Shown: positions 27,034 to 36,137, counted from the stretch's first letter. The stretch is 60,029 bases of DNA from Bacteroidales bacterium OttesenSCG-928-M11 (GCA_030265685.1 JAJDGO010000003.1:1-60029); one strand, 5' to 3'. Made by a program: numbers and translations. Notes: generated by a model from the letters alone, not told the origin.

Positions 27034-28347
27034 ATGAGCGGACAAAAAAACTCAGGAAATATTCCTGCTATTATTATCTGTATCCTTCTGTTTGGAATGA
27101 TCTCATTCGTGACAGGATTGGCGAACCCTATGGGGGTTATTGTAAAGAACCAATTTGAAGCCACAAACTTTATGGCTACATTAGGAAACTTCGCCAACTT
27201 TTTGGCTTATGCTTTCATGGGTATTCCTGCAGGAAATTTGCTAAATAAATATGGTTATAAGAAAACAGCTTTGGCTGCGGTGACTGTAGGGTTTGTTGGT
27301 GTTGGAATTCAATACCTTTCCGGTGTTACTTCAAGTTTTGCTGTTTATTTAACAGGGGCTTTTGTTGCCGGTTTCTCTATGTGTATGCTTAATACGGTAG
27401 TAAACCCTCTTTTGAATACTCTCGGAGGAGGAGGTAATAAAGGTAACCAATTTATTCAAATCGGAGGTACTTTCAATTCTTTGAATGCTACTATCGTTCC
27501 TGTTCTTGTAGGTTATTTGATGGGTAATGCAGCTAACGCTACAATCAAAGACGCTAATCCTGCTTTATTTATCGCAATGGGTATCTTTGCTGCAGCATTT
27601 ATCATTTTGGCTGTTTCAAGAATCCCTGAACCAATTTTAGAACTTCGAAAAGAAAAAGAAGCTAAAGGTATCAAAGACGAGAAAATTTCTTATGGAACAC
27701 TTTTTAAATTCCGTCACTATGTATTAGGTATCTTAGCTATTTTTGCTTATATCGGCGTTGAATTAGGAATTCCTAATATTGTATTATTATATTTAACTGA
27801 AACTCCTGATAAAGGTGGATTTGGAATGGTAGCTGCGGCTGCCGGTTCAGTTGCCGGAACTTATTGGTTCTTGATGATGATTGGTCGTCTTATTGGAGCT
27901 TCAATTGGAGGAAAAGTTTCGAGTAAAGCTATGTTGACTACAGTTGCTGTTGTTGGATTAATCTTAGTAACAGTTGCTATCTTCTCGCCGTTAACATCAG
28001 TAGTTAAAATGCCGGTGTTTGAAGGAGGAGGTTCACTTTCGTTCGGAATGGCAGAAGTTCCCATGAGTGTTATGTTGCTTATTTTGGGAGGTTTGTGTAC
28101 ATCGGTAATGTGGGGTGTTATCTTTAACTTGGCAGTTGAAGGTATTGGTAAATATACAGCTATCGGTTCAGGAGTATTTATGGTCATGGTAGTTGGTGGA
28201 GGAATATTCCCAACAGTACAAGGGCTTATTGCTGATGCATTTAGCTATATGACTAGTTATTGGATCGTAGTTGCCCTATTAGCATATATACTTTATTATG
28301 CATTAATAGGTTGCAAGAATGTAAACAAAAATATCAAAGTTGATTAA
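27034..28347 (+). CDS. MFS transporter, FHS (fucose/glucose symporter)-like
   Basis: This 437-residue inner-membrane protein has about 12 membrane helices. The layout resembles the fucose-galactose-glucose:H+ symporter group (FucP/GluP): an N-terminal FGMISFVTGLANPMG helix, GNLLNKYGYKKT after helix 2 in place of the usual MFS loop motif, and MCMLNTVVNPLLNTLGG in helix 4. It would carry a monosaccharide released from the glycoprotein substrate into the cytoplasm; fucose, galactose or glucose are family precedents, not shown here. It is the last gene of the operon, followed by a strong terminator. Confidence 0.85.
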   Translation: MSGQKNSGNIPAIIICILLFGMISFVTGLANPMGVIVKNQFEATNFMATLGNFANFLAYAFMGIPAGNLLNKYGYKKTALAAVTVGFVGVGIQYLSGVTSSFAVYLTGAFVAGFSMCMLNTVVNPLLNTLGGGGNKGNQFIQIGGTFNSLNATIVPVLVGYLMGNAANATIKDANPALFIAMGIFAAAFIILAVSRIPEPILELRKEKEAKGIKDEKISYGTLFKFRHYVLGILAIFAYIGVELGIPNIVLLYLTETPDKGGFGMVAAAAGSVAGTYWFLMMIGRLIGASIGGKVSSKAMLTTVAVVGLILVTVAIFSPLTSVVKMPVFEGGGSLSFGMAEVPMSVMLLILGGLCTSVMWGVIFNLAVEGIGKYTAIGSGVFMVMVVGGGIFPTVQGLIADAFSYMTSYWIVVALLAYILYYALIGCKNVNKNIKVD

Positions 28348-28355
28348 TAATTATT

Positions 28356-28408
28356 TTTCGCCAACAAGTTTGGACTTTTGTCTACTTGTTGGCGAAATTT
28401 ATTTTTTT
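28356..28408 (+). terminator. Strong rho-independent terminator ending the SusCD/M60 operon
   Basis: A perfect 14-bp inverted repeat (TTTCGCCAACAAGT / ACTTGTTGGCGAAA, arms 28356-28369 and 28384-28397) has a 14-nt loop and is followed by a T-rich tract. Confidence 0.9.
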
Positions 28409-28458
28409 ACAAGAGAAGCTTAAGCTCAGCGTTAAAAAGTAAAATAATAGTGAAATAT

Positions 28459-28489
28459 TTTGTTTCTATTATTTTTTTTCTTACTTTTG
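28459..28489 (+). promoter_or_regulatory. Promoter of the second WYYIQ / DUF3472 unit
   Basis: TTTG (28459-28462), a 19-nt T-rich spacer and TACTTTTG (28482-28489) give a full -33/-7 match 80 nt before the 28570 start. Confidence 0.7.
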
Positions 28490-28569
28490 GACGCGAGAAA
28501 GCTCTTTATGAGACAATAAATCGAAAAGAATTTCATTAAACAAATTATTAACTTATAAAAAAGAATTGT

Positions 28570-30690
28570 ATGAGAAAGATTACTTTATTATTAATGTCGT
28601 TTATCCTTTTTATAGGATATGCAGATGCGCAAGTTGCGCTTCCGAAAACATCTACTGCGGAAAATCCAATCTGGTACTATATTCAAGTACAAGGTTCTCA
28701 GAGTGGTCGTGAAGGTTTGCTTCTTACTAACCACACCGACACTTTCTATACTTTTGCTGAAGATCCAGATTCAAAAATGAACATAAACCATCTTAGAGGT
28801 GGATTTGGAAAAGCAGCAGGTAGTTTCGAAGCTATGGAACGTCAGTTGTGGCGCTTCGAGCACGATGCAGATGCTCCGGATGCATATAACATTATCAACT
28901 GTCAAACAGGACGTTATTTTAATCAATATGCAATGGCTGAAACTTTTGCAGATAATGCAAGATTCAAAAATAAGAACGTAGTAATATTAGGAGATGATCC
29001 TGAAGCGTTTGATATTACAGATTGGAGTGAACAAAACAGTGTTAACTCTCCTACTGGATATAGCTTTATTGTTGCTACTAATCCGTTGGATCCTACTATG
29101 CCAAGTCTTCACCAAGGTAATGGTGGTTACGATTATTGTGTCGTTTTTGAAGGTGCAAGCTGGGGATATGGAGCAAACTCTATTTTCCAATTTATCGAAT
29201 TCGATAATACTCCTTTAGTAGTAGATAGAGAGTCTATCGACTTCGGTTTCTATAAAACAAAATCGTCTGCAACTCCAATTTCTGTTTCTGTTTTAGGAAC
29301 TCCAAGTTTAGGAGACAACCTTATTGAATGGTCTTACGATAACACAGATGCATTCTATGTGGAAGAAGCAGAAGGATATAATAATCAAACTGGAGGTAAA
29401 TTAGATGTATATTTTAGTAATGAAATTGAACCGGGTGATTATACAGGTACTTTGAAAATTTGGGCTGGTGATATTTCTTTTGAAGTTGCTTTGAGCGTAA
29501 AAATAGCAGAGGAATCTCCTGTAAAAGGATCTGATACAGAGAATACATATTGGTATAATATGCAATATACTAAAACATTAGGTCTCTTTGTTCAAGAAAT
29601 GGGAGTTGGTGCTTTACTAGAAGGTCAAATTTCTGTTGAAGGCGAAACTGATGATGATGCTCAATATTGGAAATTTACAAAAGTAGGTACAGGTGGAAAA
29701 TATGGAGACAAATATACAGTTGAAAACATGAGTGGTTATCAAATCGCTTGGAGCGATGCTATGGGTGGATTCGTTGCTGTAGAAACTTCAGATTATACAT
29801 TTAGCTTCTTATTGCGTAGCACTGACGGAAACTGGCAATTATATTGCAACGAGTACGAATACGCATCATCTACTTCTGAAACCGGATTCGCTTATGGAGC
29901 AAGTATGTATATATATACAGGTTCTGAGTATCCAAAAGGATCTTTCAGACCAACAACAAGTACAACTTCTGATGCTTGTGTAATCTCTTTCTTCCCATTT
30001 GAAGACAACCATAGAACAGAATATCCAACTTTCAGTACTTTAGAAAAACCATATTGGTATTTCGTTCAATTCGCAAGACCAGTTCAACAAAAGAAAATAG
30101 ATGTTGCGTTTACAAATCCTGGTGTTGATTTCGAAACTTACCCACAAGTAACACAAGATACTACAGAATTTGAACGCGAAGATCAACATTGGATCCTTCT
30201 TGGAAACAAAGAATCTTTCAAATTCGTTTCTAAAGTTAACAACGAAGAACTTGCTCAATATATTGCTGATGTAGAAGGTGGCGAAACTGCTGCAAATAAG
30301 AATATCATGGCTCTTGAAGGAGAAGGACATACTTATAGCATTTATGGACCTGCTGGTATGAATATTTGGGAAGTTAAAGTTGATGACGAATTTATGTATA
30401 GCGGTTATGCTTTCTTGAATGACTTTGGTGGAACTAGCAACTTAGTTGGATTGTATTCTCAAGGTGATGGTGGTAATGGTGTTATCTTTACTCCAGTAGG
30501 TGATTATAATGCTATTGAAGACATCGATGACTCTACAGATACAGAATCTGTTGATAAAGGTCAGTATGTAGGGGTTAGCTATTATAATCTTCAAGGTCAA
30601 GTTCTTTCAGGAGAACCTGTATCTGGAATGTATATCAAAGTAACTAAATATACAAAAGCATCTGTTGCTGAGAAGATTTACAAAAAATAA
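28570..30690 (+). CDS. Large secreted 'WYYIQ' protein: three ricin-like modules plus Ig/BACON-like domain and T9SS-like tail
   Basis: This 706-residue protein has a signal peptide ending GYADAQ. Module 1 (about 20-215) opens PKTSTAENPIWYYIQV, nearly the same as the 23707 gene product. An Ig-like domain, possibly BACON-like (about 216-315; VDRESIDFGFYKTK, GDYTGTLKIWAGD), follows. Module 2 (about 318-475) opens NTYWYNMQY and module 3 (about 480-640) opens KPYWYFVQF. The last ~45 residues (VSYYNLQGQVLSGEPVSGMYI...EKIYKK) resemble a T9SS sorting tail. The likely role is extracellular glycan or glycoprotein binding. It has its own promoter, so it may be expressed separately from, or more strongly than, the upstream operon. 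Function is inferred from fold resemblance only. Confidence 0.68.
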   Translation: MRKITLLLMSFILFIGYADAQVALPKTSTAENPIWYYIQVQGSQSGREGLLLTNHTDTFYTFAEDPDSKMNINHLRGGFGKAAGSFEAMERQLWRFEHDADAPDAYNIINCQTGRYFNQYAMAETFADNARFKNKNVVILGDDPEAFDITDWSEQNSVNSPTGYSFIVATNPLDPTMPSLHQGNGGYDYCVVFEGASWGYGANSIFQFIEFDNTPLVVDRESIDFGFYKTKSSATPISVSVLGTPSLGDNLIEWSYDNTDAFYVEEAEGYNNQTGGKLDVYFSNEIEPGDYTGTLKIWAGDISFEVALSVKIAEESPVKGSDTENTYWYNMQYTKTLGLFVQEMGVGALLEGQISVEGETDDDAQYWKFTKVGTGGKYGDKYTVENMSGYQIAWSDAMGGFVAVETSDYTFSFLLRSTDGNWQLYCNEYEYASSTSETGFAYGASMYIYTGSEYPKGSFRPTTSTTSDACVISFFPFEDNHRTEYPTFSTLEKPYWYFVQFARPVQQKKIDVAFTNPGVDFETYPQVTQDTTEFEREDQHWILLGNKESFKFVSKVNNEELAQYIADVEGGETAANKNIMALEGEGHTYSIYGPAGMNIWEVKVDDEFMYSGYAFLNDFGGTSNLVGLYSQGDGGNGVIFTPVGDYNAIEDIDDSTDTESVDKGQYVGVSYYNLQGQVLSGEPVSGMYIKVTKYTKASVAEKIYKK

Positions 30691-30713
30691 TCATTTGATT
30701 ATTGACTAATATA

Positions 30714-30762
30714 GAGAGATGCATCTACTCCTCAGTTGATGCATCTCTTCTTATTTTATTTT
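30714..30762 (+). terminator. Hairpin between the WYYIQ and DUF3472 genes (terminator or attenuator)
   Basis: AGAGATGCATC (30715-30725) pairs with GATGCATCTCT (30738-30748), followed by a T-rich stretch. I see no promoter before the next gene, so it may be a partial terminator with read-through. Confidence 0.65.
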
Positions 30763-30775
30763 ATAAACTCTAATC

Positions 30776-32914
30776 ATGAAAAAAACATTATTTTACTTAT
30801 TTACTTTCTTTCTATTAGGTTATTCTTCTGTTTCCGGACAAGTAAAGGAAGTTAATCTTACTTCAGGCGATTCTTTGATTATTGAGTTAGATGGTCATAA
30901 ACAAGGTGCAATCCAATGGCAACGCCAACTTTCAGGCAACACTTGGGGTGTGCTTTCTTCATTTAATGACTCGGAAGCATTGCGCTATGTTGTTACAACT
31001 CCTTCATATTTCAGAGCTAATATTGTTGATGGAACTTGCGACCCTATTATCTCAGATACAATTCAAGCAAACTTACTTTATTCTTCTTCGATAGTAGCCG
31101 GTCGTTGTTATGTCGAGTCTGAGCCCTATGTTACTGCTCGCAATGCAGGGATAAGTAATGGTGAAAAAAACTCATTGAGAAGTTGGACTGATGTTAATCA
31201 AAAAGCGGTTTGGTTTTTGTATCAAACAGCCGGAACTTATAAAGTGAGTTTTAATTTAGCCGGGACATCCGGACGGATTTATGACTTTGTCATGAATACG
31301 CAACAAGCCTATGATGGATTAGGATACACTCCGAAAAGTTTTAATTTCTCTTATACAGGTAGAGGGCCATCGAGTGCTGAAAAAGTCGAATTCTTTACAG
31401 TTACTATCCCAACTAATGGCTATTATCGTTACGAACTGGAAGCTGCTTCTTCAACAATGAGCGGATTAACTATCAATACTCTTGTTTTTGATTCGGCTCG
31501 GACTCCGGGAGCAACAACTCCTACGTCGAGAACTACCGATTATTTATCATCTCCTTCTGTTCACATAGGATTTACTTCTACAACTACTAATTCGAAGAAC
31601 TATGATTGGATATATGAAGAGATACTTGTTCCGGAAGGTTATGATCCTGTTGCTTCTTATTATATGTCGATTGGATTTTTCCGTGGATATATGGGTATTC
31701 AAACTAATAGTTATACGGAAAGAAGAGTTTTGTTTTCTGTTTGGGATATTGTAGATACCGACTCTTGGCCGGATGCTCCGAGCGAAGCTTTAGTAAGCCT
31801 TGTTGATAAAGCTGAATATACTACAGCTAATTCGTTTGGTGGAGAAGGAACCGGAGGTCAATCTTACGTAGGACTTAATGATTTTAATACATGGAAAACA
31901 GGAACTCCTGTTAAGTTTTTAATGAACTGCCGTCGCGACGGAGGTATTCTTGCTCCTGAAACAATTCACAAAGGAAATCTTTATATAGATAAAGGCGATA
32001 GTATCAAACATACAATTATTTCTGCTTGGTATAATGCCGGAGACGATTGGAAATACATCGCGTCTTGGAGAACTCCTTGTACCGAAACTGCAGTTAATAT
32101 GTTTAACGGATTCCACTCTTTCTTAGAAAACTATGGTTGGACTAACGGACAAGCTCCTCGTAAGGCTTATTATTATAATGCTTATGTAAAAGATAGAAAT
32201 ACAGGTGGTTGGGTACACCAAAATCAAGTTTCATATAGTAATACTGATGGATCATGGGGACAACGAATCGACTTTGAACAAGGCGTTGCTCCGGAAGATC
32301 CGACTAAGTTTTATATGCTAAGTGGAGGATATGGCGAAACGGTGAAAACAGATACCAAGACAGTTCCTTATGTAGATATAGATAATTTCCCTTATTTGAA
32401 GAATTTAGATTTAACTCCATTCCAAAATCGAGTAACTCAAGCTCTTGAAAGAGAAGAGTATCTTGAAAACTTGACATATTATGATCAAACAAAATGGACT
32501 GTAGTTAGTTTTTCTTCTGAAGAAACTTCGGGAGAGTCGAACGGAAATGGTCGTGCAGTTAAAATAATTGATGGAGACGAATCTACTTATTGGCATTCAA
32601 GATGGACTAGTGGTGGTTCGGCTTATCCTCATTATTTTATCATTGATATTAATGATACTAAAGATGAAGAAATTAATGGTTTCAGATTTGTTTCGAGTGG
32701 TGGTACCAATAGATACCCAAAAGATACAGATATTCAAGTAAGCAATAGCTCTACAGGAAACTGGACTACCATTTGGACTGGCGAATTGCCTGTATCTCCG
32801 GCTTTGTTGGAGTTGGATACTCCTGTAACCGGTTATCGTTATATTAAAATTAATATGAAAAACGGATATGCTGACCCTCCTCATACCCGTATGAATGAGA
32901 TTTATGCTTTTTGA
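30776..32914 (+). CDS. Secreted DUF3472 protein with N-terminal DUF5077-like region and C-terminal discoidin domain
   Basis: This 712-residue protein has a signal peptide ending SSVSGQ. An N-terminal Ig-like strand region (about 22-105) is followed by a beta-rich segment (about 105-245) in the place where DUF5077 normally precedes DUF3472. The DUF3472 domain (about 255-520) is recognised by SPSVHIGFTST, YDWIYEEILVPEG, SIGFFRGYMGIQ and FLENYGW. The C-terminus (about 560-712; AVKIIDGDESTYWHSRW, YRYIKINMKNGY) is a discoidin/F5-8 type C carbohydrate-binding domain. DUF3472 proteins are common in Bacteroidota glycan loci, but the activity is not known to me. The discoidin pairing parallels that of the M60 peptidase upstream. 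Confidence 0.8.
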   Translation: MKKTLFYLFTFFLLGYSSVSGQVKEVNLTSGDSLIIELDGHKQGAIQWQRQLSGNTWGVLSSFNDSEALRYVVTTPSYFRANIVDGTCDPIISDTIQANLLYSSSIVAGRCYVESEPYVTARNAGISNGEKNSLRSWTDVNQKAVWFLYQTAGTYKVSFNLAGTSGRIYDFVMNTQQAYDGLGYTPKSFNFSYTGRGPSSAEKVEFFTVTIPTNGYYRYELEAASSTMSGLTINTLVFDSARTPGATTPTSRTTDYLSSPSVHIGFTSTTTNSKNYDWIYEEILVPEGYDPVASYYMSIGFFRGYMGIQTNSYTERRVLFSVWDIVDTDSWPDAPSEALVSLVDKAEYTTANSFGGEGTGGQSYVGLNDFNTWKTGTPVKFLMNCRRDGGILAPETIHKGNLYIDKGDSIKHTIISAWYNAGDDWKYIASWRTPCTETAVNMFNGFHSFLENYGWTNGQAPRKAYYYNAYVKDRNTGGWVHQNQVSYSNTDGSWGQRIDFEQGVAPEDPTKFYMLSGGYGETVKTDTKTVPYVDIDNFPYLKNLDLTPFQNRVTQALEREEYLENLTYYDQTKWTVVSFSSEETSGESNGNGRAVKIIDGDESTYWHSRWTSGGSAYPHYFIIDINDTKDEEINGFRFVSSGGTNRYPKDTDIQVSNSSTGNWTTIWTGELPVSPALLELDTPVTGYRYIKINMKNGYADPPHTRMNEIYAF

Positions 32915-32944
32915 TATGCCTATCAAATAAGCTAACCTAAATAT

Positions 32945-32982
32945 AAAACGAGGTTACTCTGATTGAGTAACCTCGTTTTTCT
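32945..32982 (+). terminator. Rho-independent terminator after the DUF3472 gene
   Basis: A perfect inverted repeat AAAACGAGGTTACTC / GAGTAACCTCGTTTT with a 5-nt loop is followed by a T-rich run. Confidence 0.9.
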
Positions 32983-33046
32983 TTTACCAGCCTATTCCTC
33001 TTATCAAAAAGATTTAATAACTTGATCAGTTTTCTGTACAGAAAAG

Positions 33047-33133
33047 TGAAAAAAGATACAAGAACTTTAGGTAAATTATACTATAACTTGAACGAAGTTC
33101 TACTATAACTTTAGGCAAGTTGGTGTAGGAGAT
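33047..33133. repeat. Palindromic tandem array B (AAGTT-N7-AACTT, 22-bp period)
   Basis: Units begin at 33051, 33073, 33095 and 33117, exactly 22 bp apart. The middle two are AAATTATACTATAACTT and AAGTTCTACTATAACTT. The first unit keeps only its right half and the last only its left half. The array opens with TGAAAAAAGATAC (33047-33059), the same 13-mer that opens array C. It lies between the DUF3472 terminator and the LRR gene promoter, within a 463-bp gap; the rest of the gap shows nothing else I can name. Confidence 0.85.
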
Positions 33134-33259
33134 AGATGAGATGCTGATGTATAGTGACCTCTAAAAGTATTTTGTCCAACTTTTTTTGGGGTACTTCATT
33201 TGGGACGGTCTCTTTTTTCTCCGATATTCTGGTGGAAATCAGACACAGATCAGGTTATA

Positions 33260-33290
33260 TTGTCGTTTTCAAAGAATTAAATTATCTTTG
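33260..33290 (+). promoter_or_regulatory. Probable promoter of the LRR protein gene
   Basis: TTG (33260-33262), a 20-nt spacer and TATCTTTG (33283-33290), a full -7 match, lie 87 nt before the start at 33378. Confidence 0.55.
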
Positions 33291-33377
33291 TCGCAGCAAA
33301 GCAGGATGTAGCGATTTCTGTTTTCTTTTGAAAGTTCATCTCAAAAACAATATCCATCTATATAAACTTAATGAAAA

Positions 33378-36080
33378 ATGAAAAAGATTTTACTATTATT
33401 CATCGTGTACCTGTTGGGATATCCGGGACAAGCTGCGGCTGAAATTTCCCTCACTTGGAAAGATAACGCTGGTCAGAAAAAATTATATATAAAAACAACA
33501 GAGAAGCAGCAATTTATTACGATCGATTGGGGCGATGGGGATATAGAGACACAAAGCAGCACCTCTTCCGTGAAGTATTTTTTGGAATTGAATCATTTTT
33601 ATACTAAGGACGATACGTATCATGTGACCATAACGGCCGAAAATCCGGCTAACATTCTTAGATTTAATTGCAACGATAATTCAATTACAAGCTTGGATGT
33701 GAGTCAATGCACGGCATTAAAAGATTTGGAATGCGACAATAATCAACTCTCTATTTTAGATGTGAGTCAATGCACAGCATTAACATACTTAAGTTGCTTC
33801 AATAATCAACTTCCTTCATTGAATGTGAGTAAGAATACACAATTAGAGAGTATATCATGCGGTAGCAATCAACTGACTTCTTTGGATGTGAATAAGAATT
33901 TGAAATTGTTCCAGTTGTTTTGTTCCGACAACCAGCTCACGACCCTGGATGTGAATGCGAACGTAGGATTGATCAATTTATCTTGCAATAATAATAAGCT
34001 CTCTTCCCTAAACTTGAAACTCAACCCTCAATTAAGAGAGTTTTATTGTTATAATAACCAACTTACCTCTTTAGATTTGAAAAATAATCCGGCATTGCAA
34101 ACGGTTGAATGTTACCAGAATAAGATCGTTTCTTTGGATCTGAACAATAACAAAGAATTACTGCAAATTTATTGTGATAATAATAATCTTAATTATTTAA
34201 ATATACAAAATAGTCTGAAATTAAAAGGATTGCATTGTTCTTACAATCAACTTCCCTCTTTGAATGTAAGCAACAATACGGAATTAACAAAGCTGTATTG
34301 TAGTAATAATAAATTCGCTGAGTTAAATCTGAAAAACAATGCTGAATTGTTTCATTTGGTATGCGATTCCAATAAACTCGCCTCTTTAGACCTTAGCAGT
34401 AATGTGGAATTAGTAGAATTATATTGTTCCAACAATCAACTAACCTCTTTAGATCTCAGCAACAATGTGGAATTAGTAGAATTATGTTGTTCCAACAATC
34501 AACTAACCTCTTTAGATCTCAGAAATAACGAGAAATTAAAAGAGTTGATTTGTAATGCCAATAAACTATCAACCCTGGATGTGAGTAAAAATTCGAAGCT
34601 TAAGAAGCTTTGTGGCTACGATAATTGGCTGCCTTATAAACAATTGGCAGATGTACATAATAACGGATCGACCTACTCCAACGCATTGAAGATGTCTCCT
34701 CAATACGCTGAAGACACACGCTATCAGGAAGAAGAAATTTCACTCCTTTATAATGGAACTACCAGTAAAATTTCGGTCGAAAATGGAGTCTCCGGAGTTG
34801 ACTATACCTATGCCAACGGTATACTCACTTTCCTCAAGGCAGGTACATACACCGTTTCAATGACTAATGAAGAGGTTAAGGAAGAGCTTTTTCGGTTAGT
34901 GAAAATTATCACTACCTACACCATTAGCCCATGGGATATTTCATTCACATGGAACCCGACAAGCGAGTCCAAACTTCGTATAAGAGCTACCGAAGGCACT
35001 GATAATATTATGGTAGACTGGGGAAACGGAACGGTCTCTACTCACAATAGCGACGGAGGAAGATATTATATCGACATACCCTATGTCAACGCAAGCGGGC
35101 CTTATAATGCCAGAATAAGACGAGTAAACAGCAAACATGTACTGGATTATCTAGCCGTAAACAACTCAGAGGTAACCCAACTTGATGTGACCAATGCGCC
35201 CGATCTATCAAGACTTTATTGTGCAAATAACAAACTGCAATCGCTCGACTTGAGTAGCAACAAAAAGATTAATTATTTTGAATGTAATGATAATCAACTC
35301 TCGCTTGAGCAGTTGTATGATATAATGAATAACGGTGCGCCTTATGCGAATAGTTGTATTATTTCTCCTCAAAGATTGCCTGATGAAAAAGTCATGATAG
35401 GTGATGTGATAACTATACCTTCCATTAACGGTACTTATTGCGATGTTGAGGTAATTGCCGATAGAAATTATTACACCTATATAGATGGAAAGCTTACATT
35501 CATAAAGACTACCGAACAACCGATAAAGATTTTCATGTTCCACCCAGATGTAGTCGACAAAGAGCAAACAAAAGCAAAAGTAAGCGGCTACTATAGCGTA
35601 GAATATAGAAACTTTAACATCACCGCAACCGTCAACAATCCCCTCAATGGCAGTATTGTTGGTAATGGAACCTATGATTACGGGGAAACGGCAACCCTCT
35701 CTGTGTTGCTCGACGGCATTAGTCGCTTTATTAATTGGACTGATACTGAAGGTAATGTCGTTTCAACCGAGAATCCGTATACATTTACGGTAACGAAGGA
35801 TTTAGAGTTGATAGCAAAATTAGAATCATCAAATACTTCCGGAATAGAAAGCAATGAAGCAATCGACCTGCAAGTCTATCCCAATCCGATTATAGATATA
35901 TTATATATCGATGCAGAGCATGTCCAGTTGGTGGATATTTATAATCTGCAAGGCATATCAGTCTTTTCGCAGGAGGGAGATATTCAATCTGTTGACATGA
36001 GTCACCTTTCTTCGGGAGGTTACATCGTGGTTGTTAAAACAGCAAGCGGTTTATACCGCAAAGTGATATTAAAGAAATAA
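33378..36080 (+). CDS. Secreted leucine-rich-repeat protein with InlB-type repeat and T9SS sorting domain
   Basis: This 900-residue protein has a signal peptide (MKKILLLFIVYLLGYPGQAAA). Two PKD-like 'WGDG/WGNG' segments (about 25-95 and 525-590) each precede leucine-rich repeats. The main block (about 95-420) has ~15 repeats of 21 residues with the pattern L..L.C..NqLtsLdls.N. An InlB B-repeat-like domain (about 750-815; NGSIVGNGTYDYGETATLS) follows. The C-terminus (YPNPIIDILYIDAEHVQ... GGYIVVVKTASGLYRKVIL) is a good type A T9SS sorting domain, so the protein is probably exported through the outer membrane and anchored at the surface. The likely role is protein-protein binding or adhesion. 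Its base composition looks somewhat less AT-rich than its neighbours. Confidence 0.88.
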   Translation: MKKILLLFIVYLLGYPGQAAAEISLTWKDNAGQKKLYIKTTEKQQFITIDWGDGDIETQSSTSSVKYFLELNHFYTKDDTYHVTITAENPANILRFNCNDNSITSLDVSQCTALKDLECDNNQLSILDVSQCTALTYLSCFNNQLPSLNVSKNTQLESISCGSNQLTSLDVNKNLKLFQLFCSDNQLTTLDVNANVGLINLSCNNNKLSSLNLKLNPQLREFYCYNNQLTSLDLKNNPALQTVECYQNKIVSLDLNNNKELLQIYCDNNNLNYLNIQNSLKLKGLHCSYNQLPSLNVSNNTELTKLYCSNNKFAELNLKNNAELFHLVCDSNKLASLDLSSNVELVELYCSNNQLTSLDLSNNVELVELCCSNNQLTSLDLRNNEKLKELICNANKLSTLDVSKNSKLKKLCGYDNWLPYKQLADVHNNGSTYSNALKMSPQYAEDTRYQEEEISLLYNGTTSKISVENGVSGVDYTYANGILTFLKAGTYTVSMTNEEVKEELFRLVKIITTYTISPWDISFTWNPTSESKLRIRATEGTDNIMVDWGNGTVSTHNSDGGRYYIDIPYVNASGPYNARIRRVNSKHVLDYLAVNNSEVTQLDVTNAPDLSRLYCANNKLQSLDLSSNKKINYFECNDNQLSLEQLYDIMNNGAPYANSCIISPQRLPDEKVMIGDVITIPSINGTYCDVEVIADRNYYTYIDGKLTFIKTTEQPIKIFMFHPDVVDKEQTKAKVSGYYSVEYRNFNITATVNNPLNGSIVGNGTYDYGETATLSVLLDGISRFINWTDTEGNVVSTENPYTFTVTKDLELIAKLESSNTSGIESNEAIDLQVYPNPIIDILYIDAEHVQLVDIYNLQGISVFSQEGDIQSVDMSHLSSGGYIVVVKTASGLYRKVILKK
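34401..34520 (+). repeat. Near-identical 63-bp tandem duplication inside the LRR gene
   Basis: The segment starting AATGTGGAATTAGTAG at 34401 recurs at 34464, 63 bp (21 codons, one LRR unit) later. Over about the first 57 bp only one base differs, changing Tyr to Cys. The other LRR units are much more diverged, so this is a recent unit duplication. Confidence 0.85.
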
Positions 36081-36100
36081 GATTTATTCACAAAAAAACG

Positions 36101-36137
36101 AAGAAGGTATCCCCCAAAAGGATACCTTCTTTGAATT
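36101..36137. terminator. Convergent terminator between the LRR and NlpE/META genes
   Basis: AAGAAGGTATCC (36101-36112) pairs with GGATACCTTCTT (36120-36131). An upstream A-run and a downstream T-rich stretch let it act in both directions, ending the plus-strand LRR gene and the minus-strand lipoprotein gene. Confidence 0.8.

Noticed and set aside
33154-33381. 75-residue plus-strand ORF upstream of the LRR gene
   Set aside because: It covers the promoter and overlaps the LRR start, has no homology I recognise and no plausible start context.
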